A stretch of DNA of 64,000 nucleotides from Stutzerimonas stutzeri (GCF_002890915.1 NZ_POUT01000001.1:682001-746000), one strand, 5' to 3'. Positions 1 to 13,156 are shown, counted from the stretch's first letter. A program made the numbers and translations. Notes: generated by a model not told the origin, from the letters alone.

Positions 1-408
1 GCGATCATGCTGCTCAAGCCCATCGCCATCGATCGCGACAATCCCAAGGCAGCCCTGCGCCAGGTCGCCAAGCAGGGCCACGAGCGGCTGGAGCAGGGCG
101 CCTGGGTGCTGATCTTCCCGGAAGGCACCCGGGTACCGGTCGGCCAGCCGGCCAAGTTCTCGCGCAGCGGCGCAGCGCTGGCGATCAATGCCAACCTGCC
201 GGTACTGCCGATCGCCCACAACGCCGGCATGTTCTGGCCCAAGGCCGGTTGGGGCAAGCGCCCGGGCACCATTCAGGTGGTCATCGGCCCGACCATGCAC
301 GGCGAAAGCGGGAGCCCGCGCGCCATCGCCGAGCTCAACCAGCGCGCCGAGGATTGGGTGAACGCCCAGGTGCAGCAGCTCGAAGCCCAGGGTCGTCCGG
401 GCGACTGA
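1..408 (+). CDS. 1-acyl-glycerol-3-phosphate acyltransferase (PlsC family), 3' part only
   Basis: The reading frame is open from the first base of the window, so the N-terminus lies outside. The visible part contains FPEGTR followed by VPVG, the glycerophosphate-binding block of PlsC/LPLAT acyltransferases. The upstream HX4D catalytic block is not visible. Enzymes of this family acylate lysophosphatidic acid to phosphatidic acid at the inner membrane. A gene of this family near gyrB is usual in pseudomonads. The frame stops at 406-408, about 50 bp before the next gene. The ATG at position 7 is internal and should not be taken as the start. Confidence 0.85.
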   Translation, partial: AIMLLKPIAIDRDNPKAALRQVAKQGHERLEQGAWVLIFPEGTRVPVGQPAKFSRSGAALAINANLPVLPIAHNAGMFWPKAGWGKRPGTIQVVIGPTMHGESGSPRAIAELNQRAEDWVNAQVQQLEAQGRPGD

Positions 409-458
409 CCTTTTTCCACGGCGCGACACGGAAGTCTGCCCCTCTACACGAGTCTCGT

Positions 459-1835
459 ATGCAGCAGATTCCCAACCATCAGCTGGTCGCCGAATGGCTG
501 CGCCTGCTGGACGAACACCCCGCCGAGGCCGCCGCCGCCCTGCACGCCGCAGCGGAAGCAAGCAGCGCCGAACTGGCGCGCTACTTCTACGAGCAGATGT
601 TGGCCGACCCGCACTCGGCCAGCTTCCTGTCCCATGAACAGGTGAAGAACCGCCTCGGCCAGTCCATGCAGAACTGGATCATGACGATCTTTTCCGCCAC
701 CGCGCAGAGCGACCTGGATGCCGTCGTCGACCTGCAGCGCAAGATCGGCGAAATTCATGCGCGGATCGAGATTCCGGTCAGCCTGGTACTGCGCGGAGCC
801 CGCTCGCTCAAGGGGCGCCTGCGCCAGCTGCTGGAGCAGCGCGGCCTGGACGAGCCGGTGCGGCGCAAGGCGGCGCGAATGGGCGCGGACATCATCGACC
901 TGGCGGTGGAGATCATCTGCTTCGCCTTCTCCCAGTCGCATGACCGCAACTCGCGGGCCGAGGAAGCCTACCGGCTGTTCTCGGTATCGCAGAACATCGG
1001 TGCCGAGAAGGAGCGTCAGCGCGCCGCGCTGCTGGACTGGGAAAACCAGTTGATGTTCGACCTGGCCATCGGCAACACCGGCGGCATGCTGCCGCAACTG
1101 GCCGGTTCGGAGTTCGGCCTGTGGTTCCGCCACAAGGCCTCGCATGCCTTCCAGGGTTCGCCGGAAAGCGCCAGCATTCTCGACTACATCGAGCAGATCG
1201 ACCGGGGCCTGGCCGGCCTCGCGGCGCAGGCGCCCGGGAGCAGCGGCCACCTGCCGGCGCTGCACCAGATTCGCGAGCATACCCGCTCGATCAAGTTCCT
1301 CCTCGACAGCCTGTTCGAGCAGGCCAACGACCTCGAGGCCGGTCGCGACGTGCTGACGCGCCTGCTCAACCGCAAGTTCCTGCCGGTGGTGATGGGCAAG
1401 GAAGTGCTCTACAGCCGCCAGTCCGGCAACACCTTCGGCGTGCTGATCATCGATGTCGATCATTTCAAGAAGATCAACGACTGCCATGGCCACGACGGCG
1501 GCGACCTGATCCTGCAGCAGGTCGCCACGCTGCTCGCCGCCAACACCCGGGGTGGCGACTATGCGTTCCGCCTCGGCGGCGAGGAGTTTCTCCTGGTACT
1601 GGTGGACATCGACGCCGAAAAGGCACTGCGCGCCGCGGAGAAGCTGCGCGAGCGCATCGCCAGGGAACGCTTCCGCCTGCCGCAGGGCGGCGAATTGAGC
1701 GTGACGGTGAGCATCGGCATGGCGGTACACGATGGCCATCCCGACTACGAGCGCCTGCTGCAGCGCGCCGACCAGGCGCTCTACCAGGCGAAGAACGCCG
1801 GGCGCAATTGCTGCGTGCTCAGCAAGCCGGAGTGA
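459..1835 (+). CDS. Globin-coupled sensor diguanylate cyclase (DosC/BpeGReg-like)
   Basis: 458 aa from ATG 459; upstream in-frame starts overlap the preceding gene. Residues about 1-160 resemble a sensor globin. H100, in the context IGEIHARIEIP, fits the proximal heme-ligand histidine of globin-coupled sensors. A helical middle domain (about 165-295) links to a GGDEF domain whose active loop is GGEEF (373-377), preceded at the usual five-residue distance by RGGD (364-367), an intact RxxD inhibitory site. The protein should therefore make cyclic di-GMP from GTP under control of heme-bound gas, probably O2, with product inhibition. It is predicted cytosolic with no membrane segment. No strong Shine-Dalgarno is visible before ATG 459. 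Family assignment is by motif reading; ligand and output are inferred. Confidence 0.85.
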   Translation: MQQIPNHQLVAEWLRLLDEHPAEAAAALHAAAEASSAELARYFYEQMLADPHSASFLSHEQVKNRLGQSMQNWIMTIFSATAQSDLDAVVDLQRKIGEIHARIEIPVSLVLRGARSLKGRLRQLLEQRGLDEPVRRKAARMGADIIDLAVEIICFAFSQSHDRNSRAEEAYRLFSVSQNIGAEKERQRAALLDWENQLMFDLAIGNTGGMLPQLAGSEFGLWFRHKASHAFQGSPESASILDYIEQIDRGLAGLAAQAPGSSGHLPALHQIREHTRSIKFLLDSLFEQANDLEAGRDVLTRLLNRKFLPVVMGKEVLYSRQSGNTFGVLIIDVDHFKKINDCHGHDGGDLILQQVATLLAANTRGGDYAFRLGGEEFLLVLVDIDAEKALRAAEKLRERIARERFRLPQGGELSVTVSIGMAVHDGHPDYERLLQRADQALYQAKNAGRNCCVLSKPE

Positions 1836-1897
1836 GCGCCTGGAGAGTCTACGGCAGGGCAGGGCGCGTGGCCTGAGCAAGGCTTGGACTGGCTCTT

Positions 1898-2030
1898 GTA
1901 GGTTGGGTTGAGCAACGCGAAGCCCAACGAGCCGGAGCATCAAGCAATGCTTCGCTACGCTCGGCCTCTTGTGACAACGTCGCCTCGCTAAGCGTTGGGC
2001 TTTGCTGCTGCGCACCTCAACCCAACCTAC
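1898..2030. repeat. Long extragenic inverted repeat, GTAGGTTGGGTTGAG family
   Basis: GTAGGTTGGGTTGAG (1898-1912) is matched exactly by its reverse complement at 2016-2030. Inside, CGAAGCCCAACG pairs with CGTTGGGCTTTG near 1993-2004. The arms enclose about 60 bp of unpaired DNA. Related arms occur at 2072-2107 and 61294-61390, so this is a dispersed repeat family. Confidence 0.8.
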
Positions 2031-2071
2031 GCGCTTGCCTCCAGGCAGCAGACGCGGCTTGGGCTGACTCT

Positions 2072-2107
2072 TGTAGGTTGGGTTGAGCAGCGCGAAGCCC
2101 AACGAGC
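2072..2107. repeat. Solo left arm of the GTAGGTTGGGTTGAG repeat
   Basis: Near-exact copy of the left arm at 1898-1930 (GTAGGTTGGGTTGAGC, then CGCGAAGCCCAACGAG) without its matching right arm, so a truncated repeat copy. The rest of the gap between 1836 and the terminator near 2197 shows no gene. Confidence 0.75.
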
Positions 2108-2196
2108 GGAACATCAAGCAACGCGCCGCTGATGCGCCGGAGCGCGTCCTACGGCCGCCCCTTTGGACGCCCTCACGGTGAAGCAGGCCCGCCACG

Positions 2197-2230
2197 AAAA
2201 AAAAGGGAGCGGACTCGCATCCGCTCCCTT
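2197..2230 (-). terminator. Rho-independent terminator of ahpF
   Basis: Stem GGGAGCGGA (2205-2213) with TCCGCTCCC (2220-2228) and a 6-nt loop. An A8 run at 2197-2204 becomes the U tract on the minus strand, about 30 bp after the ahpF stop. Confidence 0.9.
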
Positions 2231-2259
2231 TCCAGGGGGTGCCGCTGTGGCGACCGGCC

Positions 2260-3822
2260 TCAGGCCGGCGCCGACGTCCGGATCAGGTGATCGAAGGCGC
2301 TCAGCGAGGCCTTGGCCCCTTCGCCCATGGCGATGACGATCTGCTTGTACGGCACCGTGGTCACGTCGCCCGCGGCGAATACGCCGGGGAGGCTGGTCTG
2401 GCCCTTGGCGTCGACGATGATTTCGCCGTACGGGCTCAGTTCCACGCTGCCCTTGAGCCAGTCGCTGTTGGGCAGCAGGCCGATCTGCACGAAGATGCCT
2501 TCCAGTGCCACGCTGTGCATTTCATCCGTGGCGCGGTCCTTGTAGAGCAGGCCGGTGACTTTCTGCCCGTCGCCCTGGACTTCGGTGGTCTGCGCCATTT
2601 TCAGGATGGTGACGTTGGCCAGGCTCTGCAGTTTGCGCTGCAGCACCGCGTCGGCCCGCAAGTCCTCGCCGAACTCCAGCAGGGTGACGTGGGCGACGAT
2701 GCCGGCCAGGTCGATGGCCGCTTCCACGCCGGAGTTGCCGCCGCCGATCACCGCCACGCGCTTGCCCTTGAACAGCGGGCCGTCGCAGTGCGGGCAGTAG
2801 GCCACGCCACGGCCACGGTATTGCTGCTCGCCGGGCACGTTCATCTCGCGCCAGCGCGCACCGGTGGCGAGGATCAGGGTCTTGGCCTTGAGTTCGCCGC
2901 CGTTGTCGAACCGGACGCGGTGTAGGCCGTCGGCGCCGGCCGGGATCAGCTGGCTGGCGCGCTGCAGGTTGAGGATGTCGACCTCGTACTCGCGCACGTG
3001 CTCTTCCAGTGCGCGGGCCAGTTTCGGGCCTTCGGTTTCCTTCACCGAGATGAAGTTCTCGATGGCCATGGTGTCCAGCACCTGGCCGCCGAAGCGCTCG
3101 GCCGCGACACCGGTACGGATGCCCTTGCGCGCGGCGTAGATGGCCGCTGCGGCACCGGCCGGGCCACCGCCGACCACCAGCACGTCGAAGGCGTCGCGGG
3201 CATTGAGTTTCTCCGCATCACGGGCGCTGGAGCCGGTGTCGAGCTTGGCGAGGATTTCTTCCTCGCTCATGCGGCCCTGGGCGAAGGGTTCGCCGTTGAG
3301 GTAGATGCTCGGCACCGACATGATCTGGCGGGCTTCGACTTCGTCCTGGAACAGCGCGCCGTCGATGGCGACGTGCTTGACGTTCGGGTTGAGCACGGCC
3401 ATCAGGTTCAGCGCCTGGACCACGTCCGGGCAGTTCTGGCAGGACAGCGAGAAGTAGGTTTCGAAGCGGTAGTCGCCGTCGAGGGCCTTGATCTGCTCGA
3501 TCACGTCCGCCGCGGTCTTCGACGGGTGGCCGCCGACCTGCAGCAGGGCCAGCACCAGCGAGGTGAATTCGTGGCCCATGGGGATGCCGGCGAAGCGCAG
3601 GCCGATGTCGCCGCCAAGGCGGTTGAGGGCGAACGACGGTTTGCGTGCGTCGTCGCCATCGGTCCTGAGGGTGATCTTGTCGCTGAGGCCGGCGATGTCC
3701 TGCAGCAGGCCCAGCAGCTCTTGGGATTTCTCGCCGTCATCGAGGGACGCGACGATCTCGAAGGGCTGCGTGACCTTCTCCAGGTAGGCTTTCAACTGGG
3801 TCTTGAGAGTGGTGTCCAACAT
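2260..3822 (-). CDS. ahpF: Alkyl hydroperoxide reductase subunit F (NADH:peroxiredoxin reductase)
   Basis: 520 aa, the normal AhpF length. The N-terminal tandem thioredoxin-fold domain carries the redox pair CQNC (C128, C131). The C-terminal flavoprotein half has an FAD-binding [10 protein letters not shown] block, the second redox pair in CPHCDGP and an NAD(P)-binding [10 protein letters not shown] block. AhpF passes electrons from NADH through FAD and both disulfides to the peroxiredoxin AhpC, which reduces H2O2 and organic peroxides in the cytosol. No ahpC lies beside it, so its partner is encoded elsewhere. It has its own terminator and a candidate OxyR-controlled promoter (3891-3956). 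Confidence 0.95.
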   Translation of the reverse strand: MLDTTLKTQLKAYLEKVTQPFEIVASLDDGEKSQELLGLLQDIAGLSDKITLRTDGDDARKPSFALNRLGGDIGLRFAGIPMGHEFTSLVLALLQVGGHPSKTAADVIEQIKALDGDYRFETYFSLSCQNCPDVVQALNLMAVLNPNVKHVAIDGALFQDEVEARQIMSVPSIYLNGEPFAQGRMSEEEILAKLDTGSSARDAEKLNARDAFDVLVVGGGPAGAAAAIYAARKGIRTGVAAERFGGQVLDTMAIENFISVKETEGPKLARALEEHVREYEVDILNLQRASQLIPAGADGLHRVRFDNGGELKAKTLILATGARWREMNVPGEQQYRGRGVAYCPHCDGPLFKGKRVAVIGGGNSGVEAAIDLAGIVAHVTLLEFGEDLRADAVLQRKLQSLANVTILKMAQTTEVQGDGQKVTGLLYKDRATDEMHSVALEGIFVQIGLLPNSDWLKGSVELSPYGEIIVDAKGQTSLPGVFAAGDVTTVPYKQIVIAMGEGAKASLSAFDHLIRTSAPA

Positions 3823-3890
3823 TAGGCTATACCCCGCTTGAATTTTGGCTGCCCATCGGGCGGTAAGGTAAGTAACTTTCGATGGGGATA

Positions 3891-3956
3891 ACCTTATGCC
3901 GACAAGGGCTGTTTTCGAAATTGATTAAACCAGTCGGGGCGATGCAGATTGTCTAT
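3891..3956 (-). promoter_or_regulatory. Candidate OxyR site and promoter of ahpF
   Basis: Read on the minus strand, four tetramers spaced by exactly 7 nt (ATAG, GCAT, ACTG, CAAT; 3956 to 3920) match 11 of the 16 defined positions of the OxyR pattern ATAG-N7-CTAT-N7-ATAG-N7-CTAT. The last one abuts TTTCGA (3920-3915), a possible -35, followed after 18 bp by TAAGGT (3896-3891), a possible -10. Direct contact between activator site and -35 is the usual OxyR arrangement. This is pattern reading only. Confidence 0.35.
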
Positions 3957-3962
3957 CTCGCA

Positions 3963-3990
3963 TAAAAAACCCGGTCCAGGGACCGGGTTT
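3963..3990 (-). terminator. Rho-independent terminator of gyrB
   Basis: ACCCGGTCC (3969-3977) pairs with GGACCGGGT (3980-3988). The A-run before it becomes the U tract on the minus strand, about 24 bp after the gyrB stop. Confidence 0.9.
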
Positions 3991-4013
3991 CGTTCGAAGC
4001 ACCGAAGAGGAAA

Positions 4014-7540
<3,527 letters not shown>

Positions 7541-7552
7541 TCAGGTCGACGA

Positions 7553-8656
7553 TTACAGGCGCATCGGCATCACGACGTAGGCCGAGTCGTCGTTGTCGAA
7601 TTCCTGCAGCAGGGCGCTGCTGTTGGCGTCGGAAAGGATCAGGCGAACCTGGTCGGTGGTCATCACGCCCAGCACGTCGAGCAGGTAGCTGACGTTGAAA
7701 CCGATCTCCAGCGAGCCGCCATTGTAGTCGACCGCCACCTCTTCCTCGGCCTCTTCCTGCTCGGGGTTGTTGGCCTGGATTTTCAGCAGGCCGCTTTCCA
7801 GCTGCAGGCGGATGCCGCGGTATTTCTCGTTGGAGAGAATAGCGGTGCGGCTGAAGGCCTCGCGCAGCAGCTGCCGGTCACCGACCACCAGCTTGTCGCC
7901 GCCACGCGGCAATACGCGCTCGTAGTCGGGGAACTTGCCGTCGACCAGCTTGGAAGTGAAGGTGAACTCGCCGGTGGTGGCGCGAATGTGGTGCTGGCCC
8001 AGGACGATGCTGACCTCGGCGTCCTGGTCGTTGAGCAGGCGCGCCAGTTCGAGGATGCCCTTGCGCGGGACGATGACCTGATGACGATCGGCCTGCTCGA
8101 TGCCGGCCTGCATGGAACACATCGCCAGGCGATGGCCGTCGGTGGCCACGGCGCGCAGCATGCCGCTGGACACCTCGATGAGCATGCCGTTGAGGTAGTA
8201 ACGCACGTCCTGCTGCGCCATGGCGAAGCTGCTGCGCTCGATCAGGCGGCGCAGCTTGCCTTGTTCGACGCTGAACGACAGCGAGCCGGGACCTTCTTCC
8301 ACCGTGGGGAAATCGTTGGCCGGCAGCGTCGACAGGGTGAAACGACTGCGCCCGGACTTGATTACCACCTTCTGCTCATCGAGGCGGATACTGATCAGCG
8401 CATCACTGGGCAGGCTCTTGCAGATGTCCATCAGCTTGCGTGCCGGCACGGTGATCTCGCCCGGTTCGGCGGCATCCTCGAGGGCGACCCGGCCGACCAG
8501 CTCGACTTCCAGGTCGGTACCGGTCAACGACAGTTGCTGTCCCTGCACCACCAGCAGGACGTTGGACAGCACCGGCAAGGTCTGGCGCCGCTCGACGACG
8601 CCGGCAACCAGCTGCAGGGGTTTCAACAGGGCTTCGCGCTGAATGGAGAAATGCAT
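7553..8656 (-). CDS. dnaN: DNA polymerase III beta subunit (sliding clamp)
   Basis: 367 aa, the standard beta-clamp length. Begins MHFSIQREALLKPLQLVAGVVE and ends YVVMPMRL, the C-terminal motif typical of bacterial clamps. The homodimeric ring tethers DNA polymerases to DNA. It lies 33 bp after dnaA in the dnaA-dnaN-recF-gyrB operon. Confidence 0.98.
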   Translation of the reverse strand: MHFSIQREALLKPLQLVAGVVERRQTLPVLSNVLLVVQGQQLSLTGTDLEVELVGRVALEDAAEPGEITVPARKLMDICKSLPSDALISIRLDEQKVVIKSGRSRFTLSTLPANDFPTVEEGPGSLSFSVEQGKLRRLIERSSFAMAQQDVRYYLNGMLIEVSSGMLRAVATDGHRLAMCSMQAGIEQADRHQVIVPRKGILELARLLNDQDAEVSIVLGQHHIRATTGEFTFTSKLVDGKFPDYERVLPRGGDKLVVGDRQLLREAFSRTAILSNEKYRGIRLQLESGLLKIQANNPEQEEAEEEVAVDYNGGSLEIGFNVSYLLDVLGVMTTDQVRLILSDANSSALLQEFDNDDSAYVVMPMRL

Positions 8657-8689
8657 GGTCTGGTCCCTTGCCTAGTAGATGGGTCGCAC

Positions 8690-10150
8690 TCAGGTTGTCA
8701 AAGTTCGCAGCAGATTCTTGTAATCTTCGCGGATATCTGCGTCAGTTTCCCGAAGTTCGGCGATCTTACGGCAGGCATGCAGGACCGTGGTGTGATCCCG
8801 GCCACCGAACGCATCGCCGATCTCCGGCAGGCTGTGGTTGGTCAATTCCTTGGACAGCGCCATCGCCACCTGCCGCGGCCGCGCGACGGAACGCGAACGG
8901 CGCTTGGACAACAGATCGGATATCTTGATCTTGTAGTACTCGGCCACGGTGCGCTGGATATTGTCGACGCTGACGAGCTTGTCCTGCAACGCCAGCAGAT
9001 CCTTCAGCGATTCGCGGATCAGCTCGATGGTGATATCGCGGCCCATGAAGTGGGCATGGGCGATCACCCGTTTCAGGGCGCCTTCGAGTTCGCGCACGTT
9101 GGAACGTATACGCTGGGCGATGAAGAAGGCCGCATCGTGCGGCAGGTCGACCTTGGCCTGGTCGGCCTTCTTCATCAGGATCGCCACCCGGGTTTCCAGC
9201 TCAGGCGGCTCGACCGCCACCGTCAGGCCCCAGCCGAAACGCGATTTCAGGCGCTCCTCCAGGCCGTCGATCTCCTTGGGGTAGCGATCGCTGGTGAGGA
9301 TGACCTGCTGCCCACCTTCGAGCAACGCATTGAAGGTATGGAAGAACTCTTCCTGCGAGCGTTCCTTCTTGGCGAAGAACTGGATGTCGTCGATCAGCAG
9401 CGCGTCCACCGAGCGGTAGAAACGCTTGAATTCGTTGATGGCGTTGAGCTGCAGCGCCTTGACCATGTCGGCGACGAAGCGCTCGGAGTGCAGGTAGACC
9501 ACCTTGGCGTTGGGGTTCTTCTTCAGCAGGTGATTGCCCACCGCATGCATCAGGTGGGTCTTGCCGAGGCCGACGCCACCATAGAGGAACAGCGGGTTGT
9601 AGCCGTGCTTGGGATTGTCCGCCACCTGCCAGGCCGCGGCGCGTGCCAACTGGTTGGATTTGCCCTCGACGAAGTTCTCGAAGGTGAAGGTGCGGTTCAA
9701 ATAGCTGGTGTGCTTGAGCCCGCCCTCCACCTGCACGGCGCGCTCGACTCGCGGCGGTGCAGCCTCGGGCTCTTCGGTTGCGACGGACAGCGGCTCGAAC
9801 TGTGCAGCCTGCGGTTGCTCGATTGCGCTGGGGGCCACGGGGACCGGCTGCGGCTGGGCACGAGCCGCCGCTGCGGCAGCGGAAGGAAGCGCGGCGGCAG
9901 CGGTGCGCTTGCTGCCGATGAGCAGCGAGAGTGCAGGGGCAAGCCCGGTGGAACGCTCGGAAAGCAGTTCGAGCAGACGCGACAGGTACTTCTCGTTGAC
10001 CCAGTCGAGTACGAAGCGATTGGGCGCGTAGACCCGCAGTTCGTCAGCCTCGGCTTCTACCTGGAGCGGACGAATCCATGTGTTGAATTGCTGAGCAGGC
10101 AGTTCATCGCGCAAGAGCTCCACGCACTGCTGCCAAAGTTCCACCGACAC
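8690..10150 (-). CDS. dnaA: Chromosomal replication initiator DnaA
   Basis: 486 aa. Domain I (about 1-90) is followed by an alanine/proline-rich linker, an AAA+ domain with Walker [11 protein letters not shown] and Walker B LLIDDIQF, and a C-terminal DNA-binding domain with the DnaA signature in [15 protein letters not shown]. It opens the origin by binding DnaA boxes as an ATP-bound filament. DnaA boxes lie 60-200 bp upstream of its own start, and one falls near a possible -35 on the minus strand (TACAAT as a possible -10 at 10195-10190), so autoregulation is likely. Confidence 0.98.
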   Translation of the reverse strand: MSVELWQQCVELLRDELPAQQFNTWIRPLQVEAEADELRVYAPNRFVLDWVNEKYLSRLLELLSERSTGLAPALSLLIGSKRTAAAALPSAAAAAARAQPQPVPVAPSAIEQPQAAQFEPLSVATEEPEAAPPRVERAVQVEGGLKHTSYLNRTFTFENFVEGKSNQLARAAAWQVADNPKHGYNPLFLYGGVGLGKTHLMHAVGNHLLKKNPNAKVVYLHSERFVADMVKALQLNAINEFKRFYRSVDALLIDDIQFFAKKERSQEEFFHTFNALLEGGQQVILTSDRYPKEIDGLEERLKSRFGWGLTVAVEPPELETRVAILMKKADQAKVDLPHDAAFFIAQRIRSNVRELEGALKRVIAHAHFMGRDITIELIRESLKDLLALQDKLVSVDNIQRTVAEYYKIKISDLLSKRRSRSVARPRQVAMALSKELTNHSLPEIGDAFGGRDHTTVLHACRKIAELRETDADIREDYKNLLRTLTT

Positions 10151-10560
10151 GGAATCTCCTATCGACGCTGTCGAGGTAAGAAGGCGGCATTGTAGCTGTC
10201 GGGTCTGCGGTTATCCACAACAACCCGAAAGCCGGTCGCTCAACCAGAGTCGAAACGTTATGCCAAGCCATCCCTTCAACTTTGTGGATAACCGCAGCTG
10301 AAGGTTCTGGATGAGCCTGTGAAGTACCAGCGGCCAACGACTCCTGTGGATATCCAGGCATTCCATCCCCAGGTTACTCCGAGACACTCCACCAGCCCCG
10401 CACGGCTTACCCACCTGGTTCGCCTTTCCTGAAGCCCACGAACCACGGGGCATAGCCGGACTTTTACACAGGCATGGGCGGTATCATATACAAGCATTAC
10501 ATCTTGAAAGCTTTAAATATCTCTCTTTCTATCTTTTATCAGGCGGAGGTCTGGTTGGAA
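10151..10560. other. dnaA-rpmH intergenic region, candidate oriC with DnaA boxes
   Basis: Gene-free. Consensus DnaA boxes TTATCCACA at 10211-10219 (plus) and 10283-10291 (minus), and a one-mismatch box at 10345-10353 (minus). Toward rpmH there is a markedly AT-rich stretch (about 10485-10540) in otherwise GC-rich DNA, which could be the unwinding element. The pseudomonad origin is generally placed between dnaA and rpmH, so this is the leading oriC candidate. Short open frames here show no protein-like features. Confidence 0.75.
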
Positions 10561-10561
10561 A

Positions 10562-10590
10562 TTGACCTGGCCGGGCAGCTTCTCTACAAT
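10562..10590 (+). promoter_or_regulatory. Sigma-70 promoter of rpmH
   Basis: TTGACC (10562-10567), 17-bp spacer, TACAAT (10585-10590), about 60 bp before the rpmH ATG. Both hexamers are one base from consensus with ideal spacing. Confidence 0.75.
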
Positions 10591-10649
10591 CGCCGGTCTC
10601 TTAAAAGGGGGCCATTCCGGCCCGCGATGGATCACCAGGTAAACGCACC

Positions 10650-10784
10650 ATGAAACGCACTTTCCAACCCAGCACCATCAAGCGCGCCCGTACCCATGGC
10701 TTCCGTGCCCGCATGGCCACCAAGAACGGTCGTCAAGTCCTGTCGCGTCGTCGCGCCAAAGGCCGCAAGCGTCTGACCGTCTGA
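10650..10784 (+). CDS. rpmH: 50S ribosomal protein L34
   Basis: 44 aa, beginning MKRTFQPS and rich in Arg/Lys ([27 protein letters not shown]), the full normal length of L34. It is too short for a typical long-ORF scan. First gene of the plus-strand rpmH-rnpA-yidD-yidC run, behind a near-consensus promoter. Confidence 0.98.
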
Positions 10785-10798
10785 TATCGGAACAGGTA

Positions 10799-11194
10799 GT
10801 GAGTCGGGACTTCGGCCGGGAAAAGCGACTGCTGACCCCCCGCCAATTCAAGGCAGTCTTCGACTCCCCTTACGGTAAGGTACCTGGCAGGCACGTCCTG
10901 CTGCTGGCCCGCGAGAACGATCTGCAATACCCTCGTCTCGGCCTGGTGATCGGCAAGAAGAGCGTCAAGCTCTCGGTTGAGCGCAACCGCATCAAGCGGC
11001 AGATCCGCGAGACCTTTCGTCACCACCAGCTGGAACTGACGGGCTGGGACATCGTGATCGTCGCCCGCAAGGGATTGGCCGACCTGGACAATCCCGAACT
11101 GGCGCGGCAGTTCGTCAAGCTCTGGAAGCGCCTGTCACGCACGCCGTCCAAGGCCTCCGCCGAACCTGGAGCAGCCAACACTACCCATGCGTAA
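10799..11194 (+). CDS. rnpA: Ribonuclease P protein component
   Basis: 131 aa from a GTG start 14 bp after the rpmH stop. The family signature is [13 protein letters not shown], the basic helix that binds the RNase P RNA, preceded by [14 protein letters not shown]. It assists the catalytic RNA in 5' processing of tRNA precursors. The last 8 bp overlap yidD. Confidence 0.96.
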   Translation: MSRDFGREKRLLTPRQFKAVFDSPYGKVPGRHVLLLARENDLQYPRLGLVIGKKSVKLSVERNRIKRQIRETFRHHQLELTGWDIVIVARKGLADLDNPELARQFVKLWKRLSRTPSKASAEPGAANTTHA

Positions 11195-11432
11195 ATTGGC
11201 CATCGCTTCGATCAGGGTTTACCAGTACGCCATCAGTCCCATGATGGCCAGCCATTGTCGTTTCTATCCAAGCTGCTCCTGCTATGCACTCGAGGCCATC
11301 GAAACCCATGGTCTGCTGCGCGGCGGCTGGCTGAGTCTGCGCCGGCTGGGTCGCTGCCATCCGTGGAATCCCGGCGGCTACGATCCCGTGCCCTCCCATA
11401 ACACTTCCAATTCATCTCCGATGGCCGAGTAA
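11187..11432 (+). CDS. yidD: Membrane protein insertion efficiency factor YidD
   Basis: 81 aa, with the family pattern [20 protein letters not shown] and the downstream block [10 protein letters not shown]. The N-terminus is amphipathic, consistent with a peripheral inner-membrane protein that assists YidC/Sec insertion. It overlaps rnpA by 8 bp and precedes yidC by 2 bp. Confidence 0.95.
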   Translation: MRKLAIASIRVYQYAISPMMASHCRFYPSCSCYALEAIETHGLLRGGWLSLRRLGRCHPWNPGGYDPVPSHNTSNSSPMAE

Positions 11433-11434
11433 CC

Positions 11435-13108
11435 ATGGATATCAAACGCTCGATCCTGCTTGTAGCCCTGGCAGTCGTTGCCTACCTGATGGTTCTGCAG
11501 TGGAACCAGGACTACGGCCAGGCCGCCCTGCCAGCCGAAACCTCGCAAAGCCAGGCCGCTGCACCGGCGCTGCCGGATACTCCAGCCACTACTGCCAGCG
11601 AGAGTGGTGTCGAAGACGTACCGGCGGTGGCCGGCCAAGAGCAAGCCAGCGCATTGCCCAGTGCCGCGCCGAGCAATCAGCTGATCCGCGTGCGCACCGA
11701 TGTGCTGAGCGTCGCCATCGATCCGCGGGGCGGCGACATCGTCGAGCTGCAACTGCCGCAGTATCCGCGACGCCAGGATCGCCCCGACGTGCCGTTCCAG
11801 CTGTTCGAGCGCAGCAGCGAGCGTACCTACGAGGCGCAGAGCGGCCTGATCGGCGACGGCCCGGACAAGGCCAGCGGACGTCCGCAGTACGCCAGCGAGA
11901 AGACCGAATACCAACTGGCCGACGGCCAGGACCAGCTGGTGGTCGACCTGACCTACAGTGCCGAAGGCGTCAACTACATCAAGCGTTTCACCTTCGCGCG
12001 CGGCAACTACGATCTGGGCGTGCGCTACCTGATCGACAACCAGAGCGACAAGCCCTGGACCGGCTACCTGTTCGGCCAGCTCAAGCGCGACAACAGCAGC
12101 GACCCGTCCTCCAGCACCGCCACCGGCACCGCCACCTATCTCGGCGCCGCGCTGTGGACCAAGGACGAGCCCTATCGCAAGGTCTCCATGAAGAACATGG
12201 ACGAAAAGAACCTGCGTGAGACCGTGCGGGGCGGCTGGGTCGCCTGGCTGCAGCACTACTTCGTCACCGCCTGGATTCCGCAGGCTGACGACACCAACCA
12301 GGTGCAGACCCGCAAGGACAGCCAGGGCAACTACATCATCGGCTTCACCGGTCCGGCGGTCAGCGTCGCGGCCGGCGCCCAGGGCGAAACCGGCGCCACC
12401 CTGTATGCCGGTCCGAAGAGCCAGGACAAGCTGGAAGCACTGTCGCCCGGCCTGCGCCTGACCGTCGACTACGGCATCCTCTGGTTCATCGCCCAGCCGA
12501 TCTTCTGGCTGCTGCAGAACATCCATGCGCTGCTGGGTAACTGGGGCTGGTCGATCATTGCCCTGACCATCGTCATCAAGCTGGCATTCTTCCCGCTGTC
12601 GGCGGCCAGCTACAAGTCGATGGCGCGCATGCGCGCGGTGTCGCCGAAGATGCAGGCGCTCAAGGAACAGTTCGGTGACGATCGCCAGAAGATGTCCCAG
12701 GCGATGATGGAGCTGTACAAGAAGGAGAAGATCAATCCGCTGGGAGGCTGCCTGCCGATCCTGGTGCAGATGCCGGTATTCCTCGCCCTCTACTGGGTGC
12801 TGCTGGAAAGCGTGGAGATGCGCCAGGCACCGTGGATGTTCTGGATCACCGACCTGTCGATCAAGGATCCGTTCTTCATCCTGCCGATCGTGATGGGCGT
12901 GACCATGTTCATCCAGCAGCAGCTGAACCCGACTCCGCCGGACCCGATGCAGGCGCGGGTGATGAAGCTGCTGCCGATCATCTTCACCTTCTTCTTCCTC
13001 TGGTTCCCGGCCGGCCTGGTGCTGTACTGGGTAGTCAACAACGTCCTGTCGATCGCCCAGCAGTGGTACATTACCCGGCAGATCGAAGGTACGGCCAAGA
13101 AAGCCTGA
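11435..13108 (+). CDS. yidC: Membrane protein insertase YidC
   Basis: 557 aa. An N-terminal membrane anchor (VALAVVAYLMVL) precedes the large periplasmic beta-domain of Gram-negative YidC (about 60-340). The conserved five-helix insertase core follows, with the cytoplasmic hairpin KMQALKEQFGDDRQKMSQ and the block NPLGGCLPILVQMPVFLALY. It inserts and folds inner-membrane proteins, including F-type ATPase subunit c encoded downstream in this window. A terminator follows at 13128. Confidence 0.97.
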   Translation: MDIKRSILLVALAVVAYLMVLQWNQDYGQAALPAETSQSQAAAPALPDTPATTASESGVEDVPAVAGQEQASALPSAAPSNQLIRVRTDVLSVAIDPRGGDIVELQLPQYPRRQDRPDVPFQLFERSSERTYEAQSGLIGDGPDKASGRPQYASEKTEYQLADGQDQLVVDLTYSAEGVNYIKRFTFARGNYDLGVRYLIDNQSDKPWTGYLFGQLKRDNSSDPSSSTATGTATYLGAALWTKDEPYRKVSMKNMDEKNLRETVRGGWVAWLQHYFVTAWIPQADDTNQVQTRKDSQGNYIIGFTGPAVSVAAGAQGETGATLYAGPKSQDKLEALSPGLRLTVDYGILWFIAQPIFWLLQNIHALLGNWGWSIIALTIVIKLAFFPLSAASYKSMARMRAVSPKMQALKEQFGDDRQKMSQAMMELYKKEKINPLGGCLPILVQMPVFLALYWVLLESVEMRQAPWMFWITDLSIKDPFFILPIVMGVTMFIQQQLNPTPPDPMQARVMKLLPIIFTFFFLWFPAGLVLYWVVNNVLSIAQQWYITRQIEGTAKKA

Positions 13109-13127
13109 CGCCTTGCCCGCTTACGCG

Positions 13128-13156
13128 AACGCCCCTTGATTGGGGCGTTTTGCTTT
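13128..13156 (+). terminator. Rho-independent terminator after yidC
   Basis: AACGCCCC (13128-13135), 6-nt loop, GGGGCGTT (13142-13149), then TTGCTTT. It separates yidC from mnmE. Confidence 0.8.

Noticed and set aside
444-2195. 583-codon minus-strand open frame over the diguanylate cyclase and the repeat region
   Set aside because: It runs through the extragenic repeat and mirrors a well-supported gene; no motif of its own.
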